NCBI RefSeq assembly: GCF_030811715.1
Contig: NZ_JAUSRH010000018.1
Coordinates: forward strand, 1 to 64,000
Direction of reading: 5' to 3'
DNA: 64,000 bases
Origin: Sinomonas atrocyanea
GTDB lineage: Bacteria > Actinomycetota > Actinomycetes > Actinomycetales > Micrococcaceae
Shown here: positions 49,139-61,580 of the stretch, one piece after another
How the letters are laid out: each line of letters starts with the position of its first letter
Numbering within the stretch: position 1 is the first letter of the stretch
Position numbers and translations under genes: made by a program
Notes under the pieces: model-generated
The model's input: the letters and a program-made list of their open reading frames with translations, nothing else
What the model was told of the DNA's origin: nothing
Databases searched by the model: none

Positions 49139-51055
49139 GTGAGCCCCGGCATGCCACAGCGCGCCTCAGTTGACCCCCCGGCACCGACCCCGCAGCAGAG
49201 CCCGTACTGGGCCTCCATCGCGCGCCTCGGACCGATCGTCCGCCCCATCGTGCCGCGCCTCGTGATGGGCATGGTCGTGGCCCTGGCCGCGTCCGCGCTC
49301 GCCCTGGCCGTCCCGCAGGTGCTGCGGCTCGTCATCGACGAGCTGCTCCGCAGCGGGACCCAGCCTCCGGCTGTGTGGGGAGCGGCCGGCGTCGTGCTCC
49401 TCCTCGGCGTGCTCGAGGCGACGATGATCTACCTCCGGCGCGTCCTGGTGATCGAGCCGAGCATCACGCTCGAGCGGCAGATGCGCACCTCGATGTACGA
49501 CCACCTCCAGGACCTGCCGGTCTCGTTCCACGACCGGTGGGGCTCCGGGCAGCTGCTCTCGCGCTCCGTCGCGGACCTGGGGTTCCTGCGGCGGTGGCTC
49601 GCCTTCGGCGCGATCTTCCTCGTGGTCTCGATCAGCACCGTCGCCCTGGGCGTGGTCCTGCTGTTCACGCTCTCGTGGCAGCTTGCGCTGATCTTCCTCG
49701 CGGCGGCCGTGCCGATCATGGTGTACGGGGCGATCTTCCGCCGCCGCTTCTCGCTCGCCACCCGGCGCAGCCAGGACCAGGCCGGGGACCTCGCGACCGC
49801 GGTCGAGGAATCGGTGCACGGTATCCGTGTCCTCAAGGCCTTCGGCCGCGCCCATGAGGCCCTCGAGGGCTTCGCCGAGCAGGCCCGGCACCTGCGCGAG
49901 ACGGAGGTCGCGAAGGCTCGGCACCAGGCGCTGTTCAGCCTCGTCGTGACCCTGCTGCCCGAACTCGCGCTCGGCACCGGCCTCGTCACCGGCATCTGGC
50001 TCGCCGCCACGGGGCACCTGAGCATCGGCTCGCTCGCTGCCTTCTTCGCGACCGCCGCCGCGGTCGCGCAGCCGGTCGAGGCCAGCGGGATGCTCGTGGG
50101 CATGGCGCTCACCGCGAAGACCGCCGTGGACCGGCACTTCGAGGTCATGGACGCCACGAACACGGTGGCCGACCCGGAGCACCCGCGCCACATCGGCACC
50201 CCGCGCGGGGAGCTGGCCTTCCGCGGCGTCCGCTTCTCCTACGGCGCTCCCGACGCGCACGACGCCGGCCGCCCGCCGCGCGCCGCCGGCCAGCCGTCGG
50301 AGGTCCTCAGCGGAGTGGACCTGCGGGTGCGGCCCGGGGAGACCATGGCCCTCGTCGGGGCGACGGGCTCGGGCAAGAGCACGCTGCTCCAGCTCGTGCC
50401 GCGGCTCTACGACGTGGGCGGCGGCGCGGTGGAGGTCGACGGCGTGGACGTCCGGGACCTCCCGCTGGCCGAGCTGCGCCGGCGCGTCGCCGTCGCGTTC
50501 GAGGACACGATCCTGTTCTCCTCCTCGGTGCGGGAGAACGTGCTGCTCGGCGCGCCTGCCCAGGCGGGCCCGGAAGCGGACGCCGTGGTGGCCGAGGCCC
50601 TCGAGGTCGCCCAGGCCCAGTTCGCGTACTCGCTCCCCGAGGGCCTCGACACCCGGATCGGCGAGGAGGGCCTGAGCCTCTCGGGGGGCCAGCGCCAGCG
50701 GATCGCCCTGGCCCGCGCCATCGCGGCGCAGCCGTCCGTGCTGGTCCTCGACGATCCGCTCTCGGCCCTGGATGTCGCCACGGAGGAGCGTGTGTCGGAG
50801 GGCCTGCGCGAGGCGCTCGCCCACACGACCACGCTCATTGTGGCCCACCGCCCCTCGACCGTGGCCCTCGCGGACCGGGTGGCGCTCCTGCGCCACGGTG
50901 TGGTCGAGGACGTGGGCACCCACGCCGAGCTCCTCGCCCGCAGCGACCACTACCGCTGGGTGATCGCGAGCCTGCCCGAGGGGCCGAGGGATCTGGACAG
51001 GGACGAGGAACCCGACCTGGACACCGTCCTCTCCGAGGAGGCCGAGGCCCGATGA
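49139..51055 (+). CDS. ABC exporter half-transporter with degenerate ATPase site
   Basis: A 638-aa type IV ABC exporter subunit: six-helix transmembrane domain (about 30-335) and an ATPase domain. Walker A is [14 protein letters not shown], the signature is [17 protein letters not shown] and the H-loop is IVAHRPST. Walker B reads [12 protein letters not shown], so the catalytic Glu is Asp; this marks the degenerate partner of heterodimeric exporters such as TM287/288 or BmrCD. The next gene supplies the intact site and overlaps by ATGA. Start GTG 49139 or ATG 49151. The transported compound is unknown; drug or lipid export is usual. Confidence 0.9.
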   Translation: MSPGMPQRASVDPPAPTPQQSPYWASIARLGPIVRPIVPRLVMGMVVALAASALALAVPQVLRLVIDELLRSGTQPPAVWGAAGVVLLLGVLEATMIYLRRVLVIEPSITLERQMRTSMYDHLQDLPVSFHDRWGSGQLLSRSVADLGFLRRWLAFGAIFLVVSISTVALGVVLLFTLSWQLALIFLAAAVPIMVYGAIFRRRFSLATRRSQDQAGDLATAVEESVHGIRVLKAFGRAHEALEGFAEQARHLRETEVAKARHQALFSLVVTLLPELALGTGLVTGIWLAATGHLSIGSLAAFFATAAAVAQPVEASGMLVGMALTAKTAVDRHFEVMDATNTVADPEHPRHIGTPRGELAFRGVRFSYGAPDAHDAGRPPRAAGQPSEVLSGVDLRVRPGETMALVGATGSGKSTLLQLVPRLYDVGGGAVEVDGVDVRDLPLAELRRRVAVAFEDTILFSSSVRENVLLGAPAQAGPEADAVVAEALEVAQAQFAYSLPEGLDTRIGEEGLSLSGGQRQRIALARAIAAQPSVLVLDDPLSALDVATEERVSEGLREALAHTTTLIVAHRPSTVALADRVALLRHGVVEDVGTHAELLARSDHYRWVIASLPEGPRDLDRDEEPDLDTVLSEEAEAR

Positions 51056-52908
51056 GCCGCACCCACACCGGCCCGCTGCCGCAGGGCGGGCAGGGCACCC
51101 GCGGCGAGGACGCGGTGGACCTCACGCGCGAGGCGAGCCGCGCCGTCCGCCGTCGTTCGCTCAGGCTCCTGCGGGACCTCGTGCGGCCCGTCCGCGGGCG
51201 GCTGTGGGCGACCCTCGCGATGGTCGTCGTCTCCCAGGCGTCCCGCGCGGCGGGCCCGGCGATCATCGCGTTCGGGATCGACCGCGCGCTGCCCGCCCTC
51301 GTCTCCGGCGACCCCGGGCAGATGTGGCTCGCCGGGGCGGGGTACGTCGCGGCGGCCCTCGTCACCGGCATGCTCACCGCCGGCTACGTCACCTCGACCG
51401 CGAAGCTGAGCCAGGCCATGCTCCTGGACCTGCGCGTGTGGGTCTTCCGGCACACCCAGCGGCTGAGCCTGGACTTCCACGAGACCTACACGTCCGGGCG
51501 CATCATCTCGCGGCAGACCTCGGACCTCGAGGCGCTGCGCGAGCTGCTCGACTCGGGCATCAGCTCGCTCGCCTCCGGCCTGCTGTTCATGGCCTTCACC
51601 GCGATCACGGTCTTCGCGCTCGACTGGCCCTCGGGGCTCATCATGCTCGCCGCCGCGGTCCCCATGCTGTTCCTCGCCCGCTGGTACCAGGTCCGCTCGC
51701 AGCGGGCCTACCGTGCCTCCCGCGTGGTCTCGGCGCGGCTGATCGTGCACTTCGTCGAGACCATGACGGGCATCCGCGCGGTCAAGGCGTTCCGGAAGGA
51801 GCGCGCCAACAGCGCCGAGTACGGCCGGCTCGCGGACGACTACGCCGCCGCCACCCAGCGTTCGGTGATGCTCAACGGTGTCTTCCAGCCGGGCCTCGTG
51901 CTCATCGGCAACGTCACCGTGGCCGTGATCCTGCTCGTGGCCGCGTTCCGCGTGCTCGACGGCGGGCTGGCCGTGGGCGTCCTGCTCGCCGTGGTGCTCT
52001 CGACCAAGCGGTTCTTCTCCCCGCTCGAGCAGATGGCCATGTTCTACAACTCGTTCCAGAGCGCCCAGGCGGCCCTCGAGAAGGTCTCCGGCCTGCTCGA
52101 GGAGGTCCCCACGGTGCGCCCGCCGCGGGAGCCCGTGCCGCTGCCGCAGGCCAGCGGGGCGGTCGCGTTCGAGTCGGTCTCCTTCTCCTACGGCTCGGGG
52201 CCCGAGATCCTTCCAGAGTTCACCCTGCGGATCCCGGCGGGGCAGACGGTGGCTCTCGTCGGCGCGACCGGCGCGGGGAAGTCCACGATCGCCAAGCTGG
52301 TGGCCCGGTTCTACGATCCGACTTCCGGGGCGGTGACGCTCGACGGCGTGGACCTCCGGCGGCTCTCGACCCGGGACCTGCGGCGGGCGGTCGTCATGGT
52401 GACGCAGGAGGCGTACCTGTTCTCGGGCTCGGTCGCGGACAACATCGCGCTCGGGCGCCCGGACGCCTCCCGGGAGGAGATCGAGGCGGCGGCCCGCGCG
52501 GTGGGCGCGCACGAGTTCATCGCGGCGCTGCCGGACGGCTACGACACAGACGTCACCAAGCGCGGCGGCCGGGTCTCCGCCGGGCAGCGCCAGCTCATCT
52601 CGTTCGCGCGGGCGGTGCTGGCGAATCCTTCCGTGCTCATCCTGGACGAGGCGACGAGCTCTCTCGACATCCCGTCCGAGCGCCTCGTGCAGTCAGGTCT
52701 CGCCAAGCTACTCGGCTCGGGCCCCGGCCAGACTGGGGGACGGACCGCCGTGATCATTGCCCACCGGCTCTCGACGGTGGAGAATGCGGACCGGGTGCTC
52801 GTGGTGGACGGCGGGCGCATCGTCGAGGACGGTTCCCCGGCCGAGCTCCTCGCCGGCGGAGGCCGGTTCGCGGCCCTCCACGGAGCATGGCGGGACTCCC
52901 TCGTCTAG
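51052..52908 (+). CDS. ABC exporter half-transporter, catalytic partner
   Basis: A 618-aa partner of the preceding exporter. The transmembrane domain (about 45-340) is followed by Walker [16 protein letters not shown]-loop [11 protein letters not shown], signature [15 protein letters not shown] (S-A-G-Q, slightly non-canonical), Walker [13 protein letters not shown] with the intact Glu, and IIAHRLST. With a degenerate first subunit and an intact second one, the pair fits the asymmetric heterodimer model. The ATG overlaps the first gene's stop by 4 bp, which favours 1:1 synthesis. Confidence 0.92.
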   Translation: MSRTHTGPLPQGGQGTRGEDAVDLTREASRAVRRRSLRLLRDLVRPVRGRLWATLAMVVVSQASRAAGPAIIAFGIDRALPALVSGDPGQMWLAGAGYVAAALVTGMLTAGYVTSTAKLSQAMLLDLRVWVFRHTQRLSLDFHETYTSGRIISRQTSDLEALRELLDSGISSLASGLLFMAFTAITVFALDWPSGLIMLAAAVPMLFLARWYQVRSQRAYRASRVVSARLIVHFVETMTGIRAVKAFRKERANSAEYGRLADDYAAATQRSVMLNGVFQPGLVLIGNVTVAVILLVAAFRVLDGGLAVGVLLAVVLSTKRFFSPLEQMAMFYNSFQSAQAALEKVSGLLEEVPTVRPPREPVPLPQASGAVAFESVSFSYGSGPEILPEFTLRIPAGQTVALVGATGAGKSTIAKLVARFYDPTSGAVTLDGVDLRRLSTRDLRRAVVMVTQEAYLFSGSVADNIALGRPDASREEIEAAARAVGAHEFIAALPDGYDTDVTKRGGRVSAGQRQLISFARAVLANPSVLILDEATSSLDIPSERLVQSGLAKLLGSGPGQTGGRTAVIIAHRLSTVENADRVLVVDGGRIVEDGSPAELLAGGGRFAALHGAWRDSLV

Positions 52909-53006
52909 GCTGCACTGCAGGGGAAGGAAGGGCGTCCCCGATTTCATCTTCGCCCCCTGATCGGGTACTCTGGATGAGTTGCTCCGGGGAGACCCGGGCA
53001 GCGGAT

Positions 53007-53083
<77 letters not shown>

Positions 53084-53086
53084 TAG

Positions 53087-53118
53087 GAAGGCCCCACGGC
53101 ATGCGCCGTGGGGCCTTC
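53087..53118. terminator. hairpin terminator after tRNA-Pro
   Basis: Perfect 14-bp stem: GAAGGCCCCACGGC (53087-53100) and GCCGTGGGGCCTTC (53105-53118), loop ATGC. It lies between the tRNA and the convergent P-type ATPase gene, 37 bp past the latter's stop, and can serve both. Confidence 0.8.
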
Positions 53119-53154
53119 GCCGTCCCCGGGCGGCGAGGCGCAGCGGCGCGCACA

Positions 53155-55887
<2,733 letters not shown>

Positions 55888-55959
55888 GGAGCCATTCTTC
55901 CGAACCGGGCCGCCGCCGCGGAAGGGAAGGAGGGCCCGCGCAACTGGCCCGCAGACGCA

Positions 55960-55991
55960 GAAGTGCCCCGGACCGGGGTCCGGGGCACTTC
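55960..55991 (-). terminator. terminator of the repeat-peptide gene
   Basis: Perfect 14-bp stem (arms 55960-55973 and 55978-55991, GAAGTGCCCCGGAC against GTCCGGGGCACTTC) with a 4-nt loop, 80 bp past the stop of the 78-aa secreted protein gene. It isolates this gene from the P-type ATPase gene. Confidence 0.75.
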
Positions 55992-56070
55992 CCTGCTGGC
56001 GTCAGCACTCCCCCACAGATGTACTGGGCTGACGGGCCGGGTCAGCGTGAGGCGGCTGCGCCGCGTCGGG

Positions 56071-56307
56071 TCAGAGGCTGCTGCCCTTGGCGGACATCGG
56101 ATCCGGCCAGTTGCCGATGGCAACCGGCGCCTTCATCGGATCGGGCCAGTTGCCGATCGCCGTGGACTTCATCGGGTCCGGCCAGTTGCCGATGGCCGTG
56201 GACTTCATGGGATCGGGCCAGTTGCCGATCGCGGTTGGGGCCCCGGCAACGCCGGACACCGCGAGCGCGCCGCCAAGTGCGAGGGCCGCAATCAGTTTCT
56301 TCAGCAT
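56071..56307 (-). CDS. small secreted protein with four AIGNWPDPM repeats (candidate peptide precursor)
   Basis: A 78-aa protein. Residues 1-23 are a clear Sec signal peptide (MLKKLIAALALGGALAVSG, then VAGA). The rest is almost only a repeat: AIGNWPDPM at residues 26-34, 38-46, 50-58 and 63-71, with K-S-T or K-A-P-V links (period 12, 12, 13), and a short tail SAKGSSL. There is no Cys, no lipobox and no membrane anchor. It looks like a precursor that could release several copies of one short peptide. AAAGGA before the ATG is a good ribosome-binding site and a terminator follows. It diverges from an XRE-TPR regulator across 210 bp with paired inverted repeats. I know no described family with this repeat. 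Confidence 0.85.
   Translation of the reverse strand: MLKKLIAALALGGALAVSGVAGAPTAIGNWPDPMKSTAIGNWPDPMKSTAIGNWPDPMKAPVAIGNWPDPMSAKGSSL
56095..56232 (-). repeat. 36-39 bp tandem repeat coding for AIGNWPDPM units
   Basis: Four direct repeats share GGCCAGTTGCCGAT on the plus strand; synonymous changes (GGATCC/GGATCG/GGGTCC; GATGG/GATCG) show that the peptide is kept while the DNA has drifted, so selection acts on the protein. Confidence 0.85.
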
Positions 56308-56377
56308 GGGCTTGTCCTTTGTATTCAGTCCCGTGGGTCGGCGGGACAGGGTGCGTCTAACGGGGCAGAGCGTGCTT

Positions 56378-56391
56378 TGTCATGATTGACA
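56378..56391. promoter_or_regulatory. operator candidate 1: TGTCA-N4-TGACA
   Basis: A perfect inverted repeat, arms 56378-56382 and 56387-56391, lying over the -35 elements of both divergent promoters. It is a good place for the XRE-TPR regulator to act on both genes. Confidence 0.55.
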
Positions 56392-56420
56392 TTCCCAGTA
56401 AAATATCTCCCACATTGCCT

Positions 56421-56447
56421 GTCAAGGAATACCGTCACCCTCTTGAC
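56421..56447. promoter_or_regulatory. operator candidate 2: GTCAAG-N15-CTTGAC
   Basis: Perfect 6-bp arms at 56421-56426 and 56442-56447, 21 bp centre to centre (two helical turns), just past the inferred start point of the regulator gene. It shares the TCA/TGA core with candidate 1 and could be an autoregulatory site. Confidence 0.5.
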
Positions 56448-56517
56448 GGCCCATGATGGATATTAAAGACAAGCGTGCTCCGGTTCACGAGGTTCCGGGC
56501 CGGGCCAGGAGGTCATC

Positions 56518-57813
56518 GTGGGGAGTGGATTCGGCGAGAAGCTGCGTGCCGAGCGACTGGAGCGCGGACTCACTCAGGCCGAACTCGGCAAGGACCTCTA
56601 CTCGCCCAGCTACATCTCGCTGCTCGAGACCGGGCGACGAGAACCCACCGCGGAAGTGATCCAGGAGCTCGCGCGCAGGCTCCAGCTCGCCCCGAAGGCC
56701 CTCGAGGCCTGGAGCCAGCCCGTGAGCGCCAACGACGCCGAGTACGTGCTCGCCGGGCTCTACGCGCGGCAGGCCTGGGACCTCCGCGACTATGCGCAGG
56801 CGGCCACGCACGCCGCGACAGCGGCGCAGTTCGCCCTCGACGGCAAGAACAACAGCGCGTGGTGGAACATGACCTACATGCAGGCCGAGTGCCTCATGAA
56901 GCAGGGCGAGCTCGCCGAGTGCCAGCGGATCGTCCAGCACCTCCTCGAGCACCCCATCGTCGCCGAGTCCGCCGGCCTCGCGGTGCGCGCGCGCCAGATG
57001 CTGGCGGCGGTGTGCCACGGGCTCGGCCAGCTCAGCACCGCGGTGGAGCACGCGCGCGAGGCCGTCCGGCTCGCCTCGCAGCTTCCCGCCGGATCCACGA
57101 TCTACATCGGCGCCCTGCGCGCGCTCATCGGCGCGCTCGCGGAGAGCGGGAAGCTGGATGAGGCCTGGGAGCAGTGCCGCATCCTCGAGACCCTCATCGA
57201 CGAGGAGTCGATGGGCCAGCTCGCCGGCGAGATCGAGTGGGTGATCGGCAACGTGGCGTTCATGCGCGCCGACTACGCGGAGGGCGTCAAGCACCACGAG
57301 CGGGCCGCCAAGCTCCTCTCCCCCGCCAACGACATCGAGCTCTGGGCCCGCTTCAACAAGGCCTCGGCCGCGGTGCGGCTCTCCGGCGGCATCATCGAGC
57401 CGGAGACGCTCGCGGCGATCGAGCGCGCCGAGCTGGCCCTGAGCATCGTGGGCGGCTCCCGCTCGGAGCAGCTCGAAGTGAGCTTCATCCGCGCCCGGTG
57501 GCTGTACCTCAACGGCCAGATCCCGGAGGCCATCGAGCTCCTGCGCACCATCCATGCCGAGAAGGGAGTGCTCGGCCGCCACACCGCCGGCGAGGTCGCC
57601 CTCCTGTACGGGCGCGCGCTCAAGGCGCTGGGCCGCAACGACGAGGCGCTCGAGCTCCTCGGCGACGCGCGGGAGCAGTTCAGCTACGCGGGGGCCTCGG
57701 ACAAGGTCCAGCAGGTGATGGACGCGATCCTCGAGATCCGGCTCGCCACCCAGCGCGCCGCCAAGGAGGCCTCGGGCGGCGCCAAGGCCCCCCAGAAGGA
57801 CGGCGTCAGCTGA
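56518..57813 (+). CDS. XRE-TPR transcriptional regulator (RNPP-like architecture)
   Basis: A 431-aa protein. Residues 1-60 form an XRE helix-turn-helix (FGEKLRAERLERGLTQAELG, then YSPSYISLLETGRREPTAEVIQELARRL). The remaining about 350 residues are alpha-helical TPR-like repeats (YVLAGLYARQAWDLRDYAQA, AWWNMTYMQAECLMKQGELA, ALYGRALKALGRNDEALELLG) ending in a Lys/Ala tail. An HTH plus a long TPR superhelix is the layout of peptide-sensing regulators (Rgg, PlcR, PrgX) of Firmicutes. It diverges from the repeat-peptide gene. The GTG start has AGGAGG 5 nt upstream. The 3' end overlaps purC by 8 bp (convergent). Alternative: a TPR regulator of unrelated targets. Confidence 0.88.
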   Translation: MGSGFGEKLRAERLERGLTQAELGKDLYSPSYISLLETGRREPTAEVIQELARRLQLAPKALEAWSQPVSANDAEYVLAGLYARQAWDLRDYAQAATHAATAAQFALDGKNNSAWWNMTYMQAECLMKQGELAECQRIVQHLLEHPIVAESAGLAVRARQMLAAVCHGLGQLSTAVEHAREAVRLASQLPAGSTIYIGALRALIGALAESGKLDEAWEQCRILETLIDEESMGQLAGEIEWVIGNVAFMRADYAEGVKHHERAAKLLSPANDIELWARFNKASAAVRLSGGIIEPETLAAIERAELALSIVGGSRSEQLEVSFIRARWLYLNGQIPEAIELLRTIHAEKGVLGRHTAGEVALLYGRALKALGRNDEALELLGDAREQFSYAGASDKVQQVMDAILEIRLATQRAAKEASGGAKAPQKDGVS

Positions 57814-58732
57814 ACGTGCGGCCGGTGAGCCGCTCGTACGCCTCGACGTAGCGGTCGCGGGTGCGCTTGACAACCTCGTCGGGCAGGGCTGGCGGCTCCT
57901 GCCCCGAGGCACGGTCCCAGCCGGACTCTGCGGACGTGAGCCAATCGCGGACGAACTGCTTGTCGAACGAGGGCTGGGCCTGCCCGGGCTCCCATGTGGC
58001 AGCGTCCCAGAAGCGCGAGGAGTCCGGCGTGAGCACCTCGTCGCCGAGGGTGATGTACCCGGTGGTCGGGTCCACGCCGAACTCGACCTTCGTGTCCGCG
58101 AGGATGATCCCCCGTTCGCGGGCGATCCGCTCAGCCTCGCGGTAGATCTCGAGCGTGAGGTCCCGCAGCTGCGCCGCGGCCTCGTCGCCGACCATCCCCG
58201 TGACGTCCTCATACGTGATGTTCACATCGTGCTCGCCGAATTCGGCCTTGGCCGAGGGCGTGAAGACGGCCTCGGGAAGGCGCGAGCCGTCCACGAGCCC
58301 CGCGGGCAGCGGGATCGCGCACACCGTGCCCGACTCGCGGTACTCGGCCAGCCCGGAGCCGGTGAGGTAGCCGCGGGCGATGCACTCGACGGGGTACATC
58401 TCGAGCCTGCGGCAGACCATGGCGCGGCCCGCGACCTCGGCGGGGACGCCGTCGTCGACCGTGGAGGCCAGCACGTGGTTGGGCACGTTGAGCTGCTCGA
58501 ACCACCACAGGCTCAGCTGGGTGAGGATCCGGCCCTTGTCCGGGATGGTGCTCGCGAGGACGTAGTCGTAGGCGGAGATGCGGTCGCTGGCCACGACGAG
58601 CACTCGGTCCCCGGGACCAGACTCAGCACCGTCGACCGGCTCGTACAGGTCCCGGACCTTGCCCGAGTAGATGTGCCGCCAGCCGGGCAGCTCGAGGACC
58701 TCGGTGGAGTACCCTGCCTTGTCGATGCTCAT
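57806..58732 (-). CDS. purC: phosphoribosylaminoimidazole-succinocarboxamide synthase
   Basis: SAICAR synthetase of purine synthesis, 308 aa (the longer, eukaryote-like form common in Actinobacteria). Motifs are IYSGKVRDLYEP, VVASDRISAYDYVL, ECIARGYLTGSGLAEY and ILADTKVEFGVD. The ATG at 58732 overlaps the purD stop as ATGA, so purD-purC are coupled. The frame open before it is antisense-like noise within purD. It converges with the TPR regulator. Confidence 0.97.
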   Translation of the reverse strand: MSIDKAGYSTEVLELPGWRHIYSGKVRDLYEPVDGAESGPGDRVLVVASDRISAYDYVLASTIPDKGRILTQLSLWWFEQLNVPNHVLASTVDDGVPAEVAGRAMVCRRLEMYPVECIARGYLTGSGLAEYRESGTVCAIPLPAGLVDGSRLPEAVFTPSAKAEFGEHDVNITYEDVTGMVGDEAAAQLRDLTLEIYREAERIARERGIILADTKVEFGVDPTTGYITLGDEVLTPDSSRFWDAATWEPGQAQPSFDKQFVRDWLTSAESGWDRASGQEPPALPDEVVKRTRDRYVEAYERLTGRTFS

Positions 58733-60039
58733 TGCTCTGCTCCCGTCCCGGCGCCGTTGCGCACTCCCGGCACGCTGATGTCCCCGCGTGCTGCCTTGGC
58801 CGCGATGTCGCGGCGGTACTGCCCGCCCTCGAGCCTGATGAGGCCCATTCCCTCGTAGGCCCGCTCGCGCGCCTGCGCGAGCCCCTCGCCGAGGGCGACG
58901 ACCGCGAGCACGCGCCCGCCTGCGGAGACCACCTTGCCGTCCGCATCGAGCGCTGTCCCGGCATGCAGGACGTGGACGCCCTCGAGCCTCTCTGCCTTCT
59001 TCAGCCCGCGGATGCGGTCGCCGGTGCGCGGCGTCCCGGGGTAGTTGTGCGACGCGAGGACGACTGCGACGGCGGCCTCGGGCGCCCAGCGCAGGTCCCC
59101 CGCGCTCTCGAGCTGGCCGGTCGCGGCAGCCAGGAGCAGGCCGCCGAGCGGCGTCCTGAGCCGGGCGAGCACCGCCTGCGTCTCGGGGTCGCCGAACCGG
59201 GCGTTGAACTCGATGACGCGGGTGCCGCGCGAGGTGAGCGCGAGGCCGCAGTAGAGCACGCCCACGAACGGGGTGCCGCGCTTGGCCATCTCGTCGATGG
59301 TCGGCTGGGCGACCCGCGCGACGACCTCGTCGACGAGCCCCGCGGGCGCCCACTCGAGGGGGCTGTAGGCGCCCATGCCGCCGGTGTTGGGGCCCTCGTC
59401 GCCGTCGAAGATGCGCTTGAAGTCCTGGGCCGGAGCGAGCGGGACGGCGGTGTGGCCGTCGGAGAGGACGAAGAGGGAGACCTCGGGGCCGTCGAGGTAC
59501 TCCTCGATGACCACGGTGCCGCCGGCCTCGAAGCAGGCCTGGGCGTGGGCGAGCGCCGCGGTGCGGTCGTCCGTGACGACCACGCCCTTGCCGGCGGCGA
59601 GGCCGTCGTCCTTGACCACGTAGGGGGCGCCGAACGCATCGAGCGCGTCGGCAGCCTCCCCGGGGTTGACGGCGACGCGGGCCATCGCCGTGGGCACGCC
59701 GGCCTCCGCCATGACCTGCTTGGCGAAGGCCTTGGACGCCTCGAGCTGGGCGGCGGCCCGGCTGGGCCCGAACACGGGGATCCCGGCGGCGCGGACGGCG
59801 TCCGAGACGCCCGCCGCGAGCGGCGCCTCCGGGCCGACCACCACGAGGTCCACCGCGAGGGCCCGCGCGAGGACGGTGACGGCGTCCGGGTCGTTCGCGT
59901 TGACGGGGTGTGTCGGGACGATCTGGGCGATTCCGGCATTGCCGGGCGCAGCGTGCACCTCGGAGACGGCCGGATCGGCGAGGAGGGAGCGGACGATGGC
60001 GTGTTCGCGGCCACCGGGGCCGATCACGAGAACCTTCAC
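58729..60039 (-). CDS. purD: phosphoribosylamine-glycine ligase
   Basis: GAR synthetase, second step of purine synthesis, an ATP-grasp enzyme of 436 aa. It opens with [15 protein letters not shown], then [13 protein letters not shown], the ATP-grasp region ([35 protein letters not shown]) and [15 protein letters not shown]. The GTG start at 60039 has TACCCT 7 nt upstream and lines up with homologues; 23 earlier codons are dropped. It diverges from the asparaginase gene. Confidence 0.97.
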   Translation of the reverse strand: MKVLVIGPGGREHAIVRSLLADPAVSEVHAAPGNAGIAQIVPTHPVNANDPDAVTVLARALAVDLVVVGPEAPLAAGVSDAVRAAGIPVFGPSRAAAQLEASKAFAKQVMAEAGVPTAMARVAVNPGEAADALDAFGAPYVVKDDGLAAGKGVVVTDDRTAALAHAQACFEAGGTVVIEEYLDGPEVSLFVLSDGHTAVPLAPAQDFKRIFDGDEGPNTGGMGAYSPLEWAPAGLVDEVVARVAQPTIDEMAKRGTPFVGVLYCGLALTSRGTRVIEFNARFGDPETQAVLARLRTPLGGLLLAAATGQLESAGDLRWAPEAAVAVVLASHNYPGTPRTGDRIRGLKKAERLEGVHVLHAGTALDADGKVVSAGGRVLAVVALGEGLAQARERAYEGMGLIRLEGGQYRRDIAAKAARGDISVPGVRNGAGTGAEQ

Positions 60040-60121
60040 GCCCCCAAGGGTATCGGCCAGCCCATGCGCGGCGCACCCGGGGATCCCCGGCAACCCGGGT
60101 CCGCGCACCTAGACTGAGGCC

Positions 60122-61129
60122 ATGGCCCACGCAACCTTCACCGCGGACGACGCCGTCGAGCTCGCCGTGATCGAGCGCAGCGGCTTCATCGAGTCCCGCC
60201 ATCTCGGCTCGGCGGTGGTGCTGGCAGGTGACGGCTCCGTGGTGACTGAACTCGGGGACATCCGCACGCCGGTGCTCGCCCGCTCCACCCTCAAGCCCTT
60301 CCAGGCGCTCGCGTCCATGCAGGCCGGCGTGCCGCTGCGGGGCACCCAGGTTGCCCTCGCGTGCGCGTCCCACACCGGGTCGCTGGACCACATGGACGTG
60401 GTCGAGGGGATGCTCCACGCCGCTGGTCTGAGCGAGGCGGACCTGGGCTGCCCGGCCGAGTGGCCGGCCGACGAGAACGCGCGCGCCTGGCTGGTCCGCT
60501 CGGGCCAGGGCCGGCGCAAGCTCGCCTACAACTGCTCCGGCAAGCACGCGGCCTTCCTGTGGGCGTGCGTCGAGAACGGCTGGGACCGGCGCAGCTACCT
60601 CGAGCCCAACCACCCGCTCCAGCAGCGCGTCCGGACCACCATCGAGGAGTACGCCGAGGAGCCGATCGCGCACCTCGGGATCGACGGCTGCGGCGCGCCG
60701 GTGGCCGCCCTGTCGCTGCGCGGGCTCGCCCAGGCCTACTCGCGGCTCGCCAAGTCACCCGGGGACCACGGCGCCAACGCCCGTGCCGCGACGATCGCCA
60801 CCTCGATGCTCGACTACCCGTGGGCCGTCCAGGGCCACGACAAGGAGAACACGATCGTCATGGAGGAGCTGGGGATCCTCGCCAAGGTCGGGGCCGAGGG
60901 CCTCCTCGTGCTCGCCACCCCGCAGGGCGCCACGGCGGCCGTGAAGGTCCTCGACGGCAACGTCCGCGCCACGACCCTCGTGGGCCTGACGATGCTCGCG
61001 GCGGCCGACGCCGTGGACGTGCCCGAGGTGGCGCGCGTCCTCGAGCGGGTCGTCGACCCGGTCCTCGGCGGCGGGCGGCAGGTGGGCCGCATCCGGCTGG
61101 GGCGAGCCGTCTCGGCGCTGCTGGACTGA
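60122..61129 (+). CDS. asparaginase, AnsA/ReAV (R. etli) type
   Basis: A 335-aa L-asparaginase of the R. etli type (asparaginase II family, Ser-Lys active site rather than the Thr triads of E. coli AnsB). Visible are the candidate catalytic [10 protein letters not shown] (S-x-x-K), the [11 protein letters not shown] loop, [14 protein letters not shown] and the late [17 protein letters not shown]. The Cys/Lys/Ser set of the metal-assisted site is kept. TAGACT lies 6 nt before the ATG. It is followed 13 bp later by a sterol-carrier-like gene, probably in one operon. There is no signal peptide. Confidence 0.87.
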   Translation: MAHATFTADDAVELAVIERSGFIESRHLGSAVVLAGDGSVVTELGDIRTPVLARSTLKPFQALASMQAGVPLRGTQVALACASHTGSLDHMDVVEGMLHAAGLSEADLGCPAEWPADENARAWLVRSGQGRRKLAYNCSGKHAAFLWACVENGWDRRSYLEPNHPLQQRVRTTIEEYAEEPIAHLGIDGCGAPVAALSLRGLAQAYSRLAKSPGDHGANARAATIATSMLDYPWAVQGHDKENTIVMEELGILAKVGAEGLLVLATPQGATAAVKVLDGNVRATTLVGLTMLAAADAVDVPEVARVLERVVDPVLGGGRQVGRIRLGRAVSALLD

Positions 61130-61142
61130 GGGAGGGACCGCC

Positions 61143-61580
61143 ATGGCTGTCCGCCGCAGGATCGCGCACGACGCCGGCCGCGCTGCCGTCGCTGCCTGGC
61201 TCGCCGCCCGCCGGGGCCAGGACGGCGCCGGCGCCCCCGGCACCGGCGAGGTTCCGGCGGAAGGCGGCCAGGCCGGCGTCGTGCGCGGCGCGGTGGACCG
61301 GCAGACGACCGCCACCGCCGTGCGCTACCTGCTGGAGGAGCTCGCGGAGCGGGCCCCCGGCAATTCGGTCGAGGTGCGCGTGCCGCCGTTCGGGGTGGCG
61401 CAGTGCGTCGAGGGGCCCCGGCACACGCGCGGGACGCCCCCGAACGTGGTCGAGACGGATGCCGAGACGTGGCTCGCCCTCGCCACCGGCACGCTCGCGT
61501 GGCCGGGGGCCGTCGCCTCCGGGCGCCTGACCGCCTCCGGCATCAGGACGGACCTGAGCGAGTTCCTGCCGCTCGCCTAG
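61143..61580 (+). CDS. sterol carrier-like family protein (actinobacterial)
   Basis: A 145-aa protein of the sterol-carrier/MDMPI C-terminal type often annotated next to purine genes in Actinobacteria. The core is [33 protein letters not shown], then [20 protein letters not shown] and [21 protein letters not shown]. The W-x-x-L-x-x-G motif is typical of SCP2-like folds. The substrate or partner is unknown. GGGAGG before the ATG is a clear ribosome-binding site. The stop directly touches the convergent SDR stop. Confidence 0.8.
   Translation: MAVRRRIAHDAGRAAVAAWLAARRGQDGAGAPGTGEVPAEGGQAGVVRGAVDRQTTATAVRYLLEELAERAPGNSVEVRVPPFGVAQCVEGPRHTRGTPPNVVETDAETWLALATGTLAWPGAVASGRLTASGIRTDLSEFLPLA

Larger units (their letters stand above)
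56308..56517. promoter_or_regulatory. divergent control region of the peptide/regulator pair
   Basis: An AT-rich island in a GC-rich genome. TTGTCA (56377-56382), 16 bp, TAAAAT (56399-56404) is a good promoter for the regulator. On the minus strand ATGACA (56383-56378) with TTAGAC/TAGACG about 17-18 bp on could serve the peptide gene. The two -35 elements overlap. Confidence 0.55.

Noticed and set aside
56095-56232. CRISPR-like repeat array
   Set aside because: The 36-bp periodicity has no unique spacers; repeats are contiguous, in frame and encode a protein with a signal peptide.
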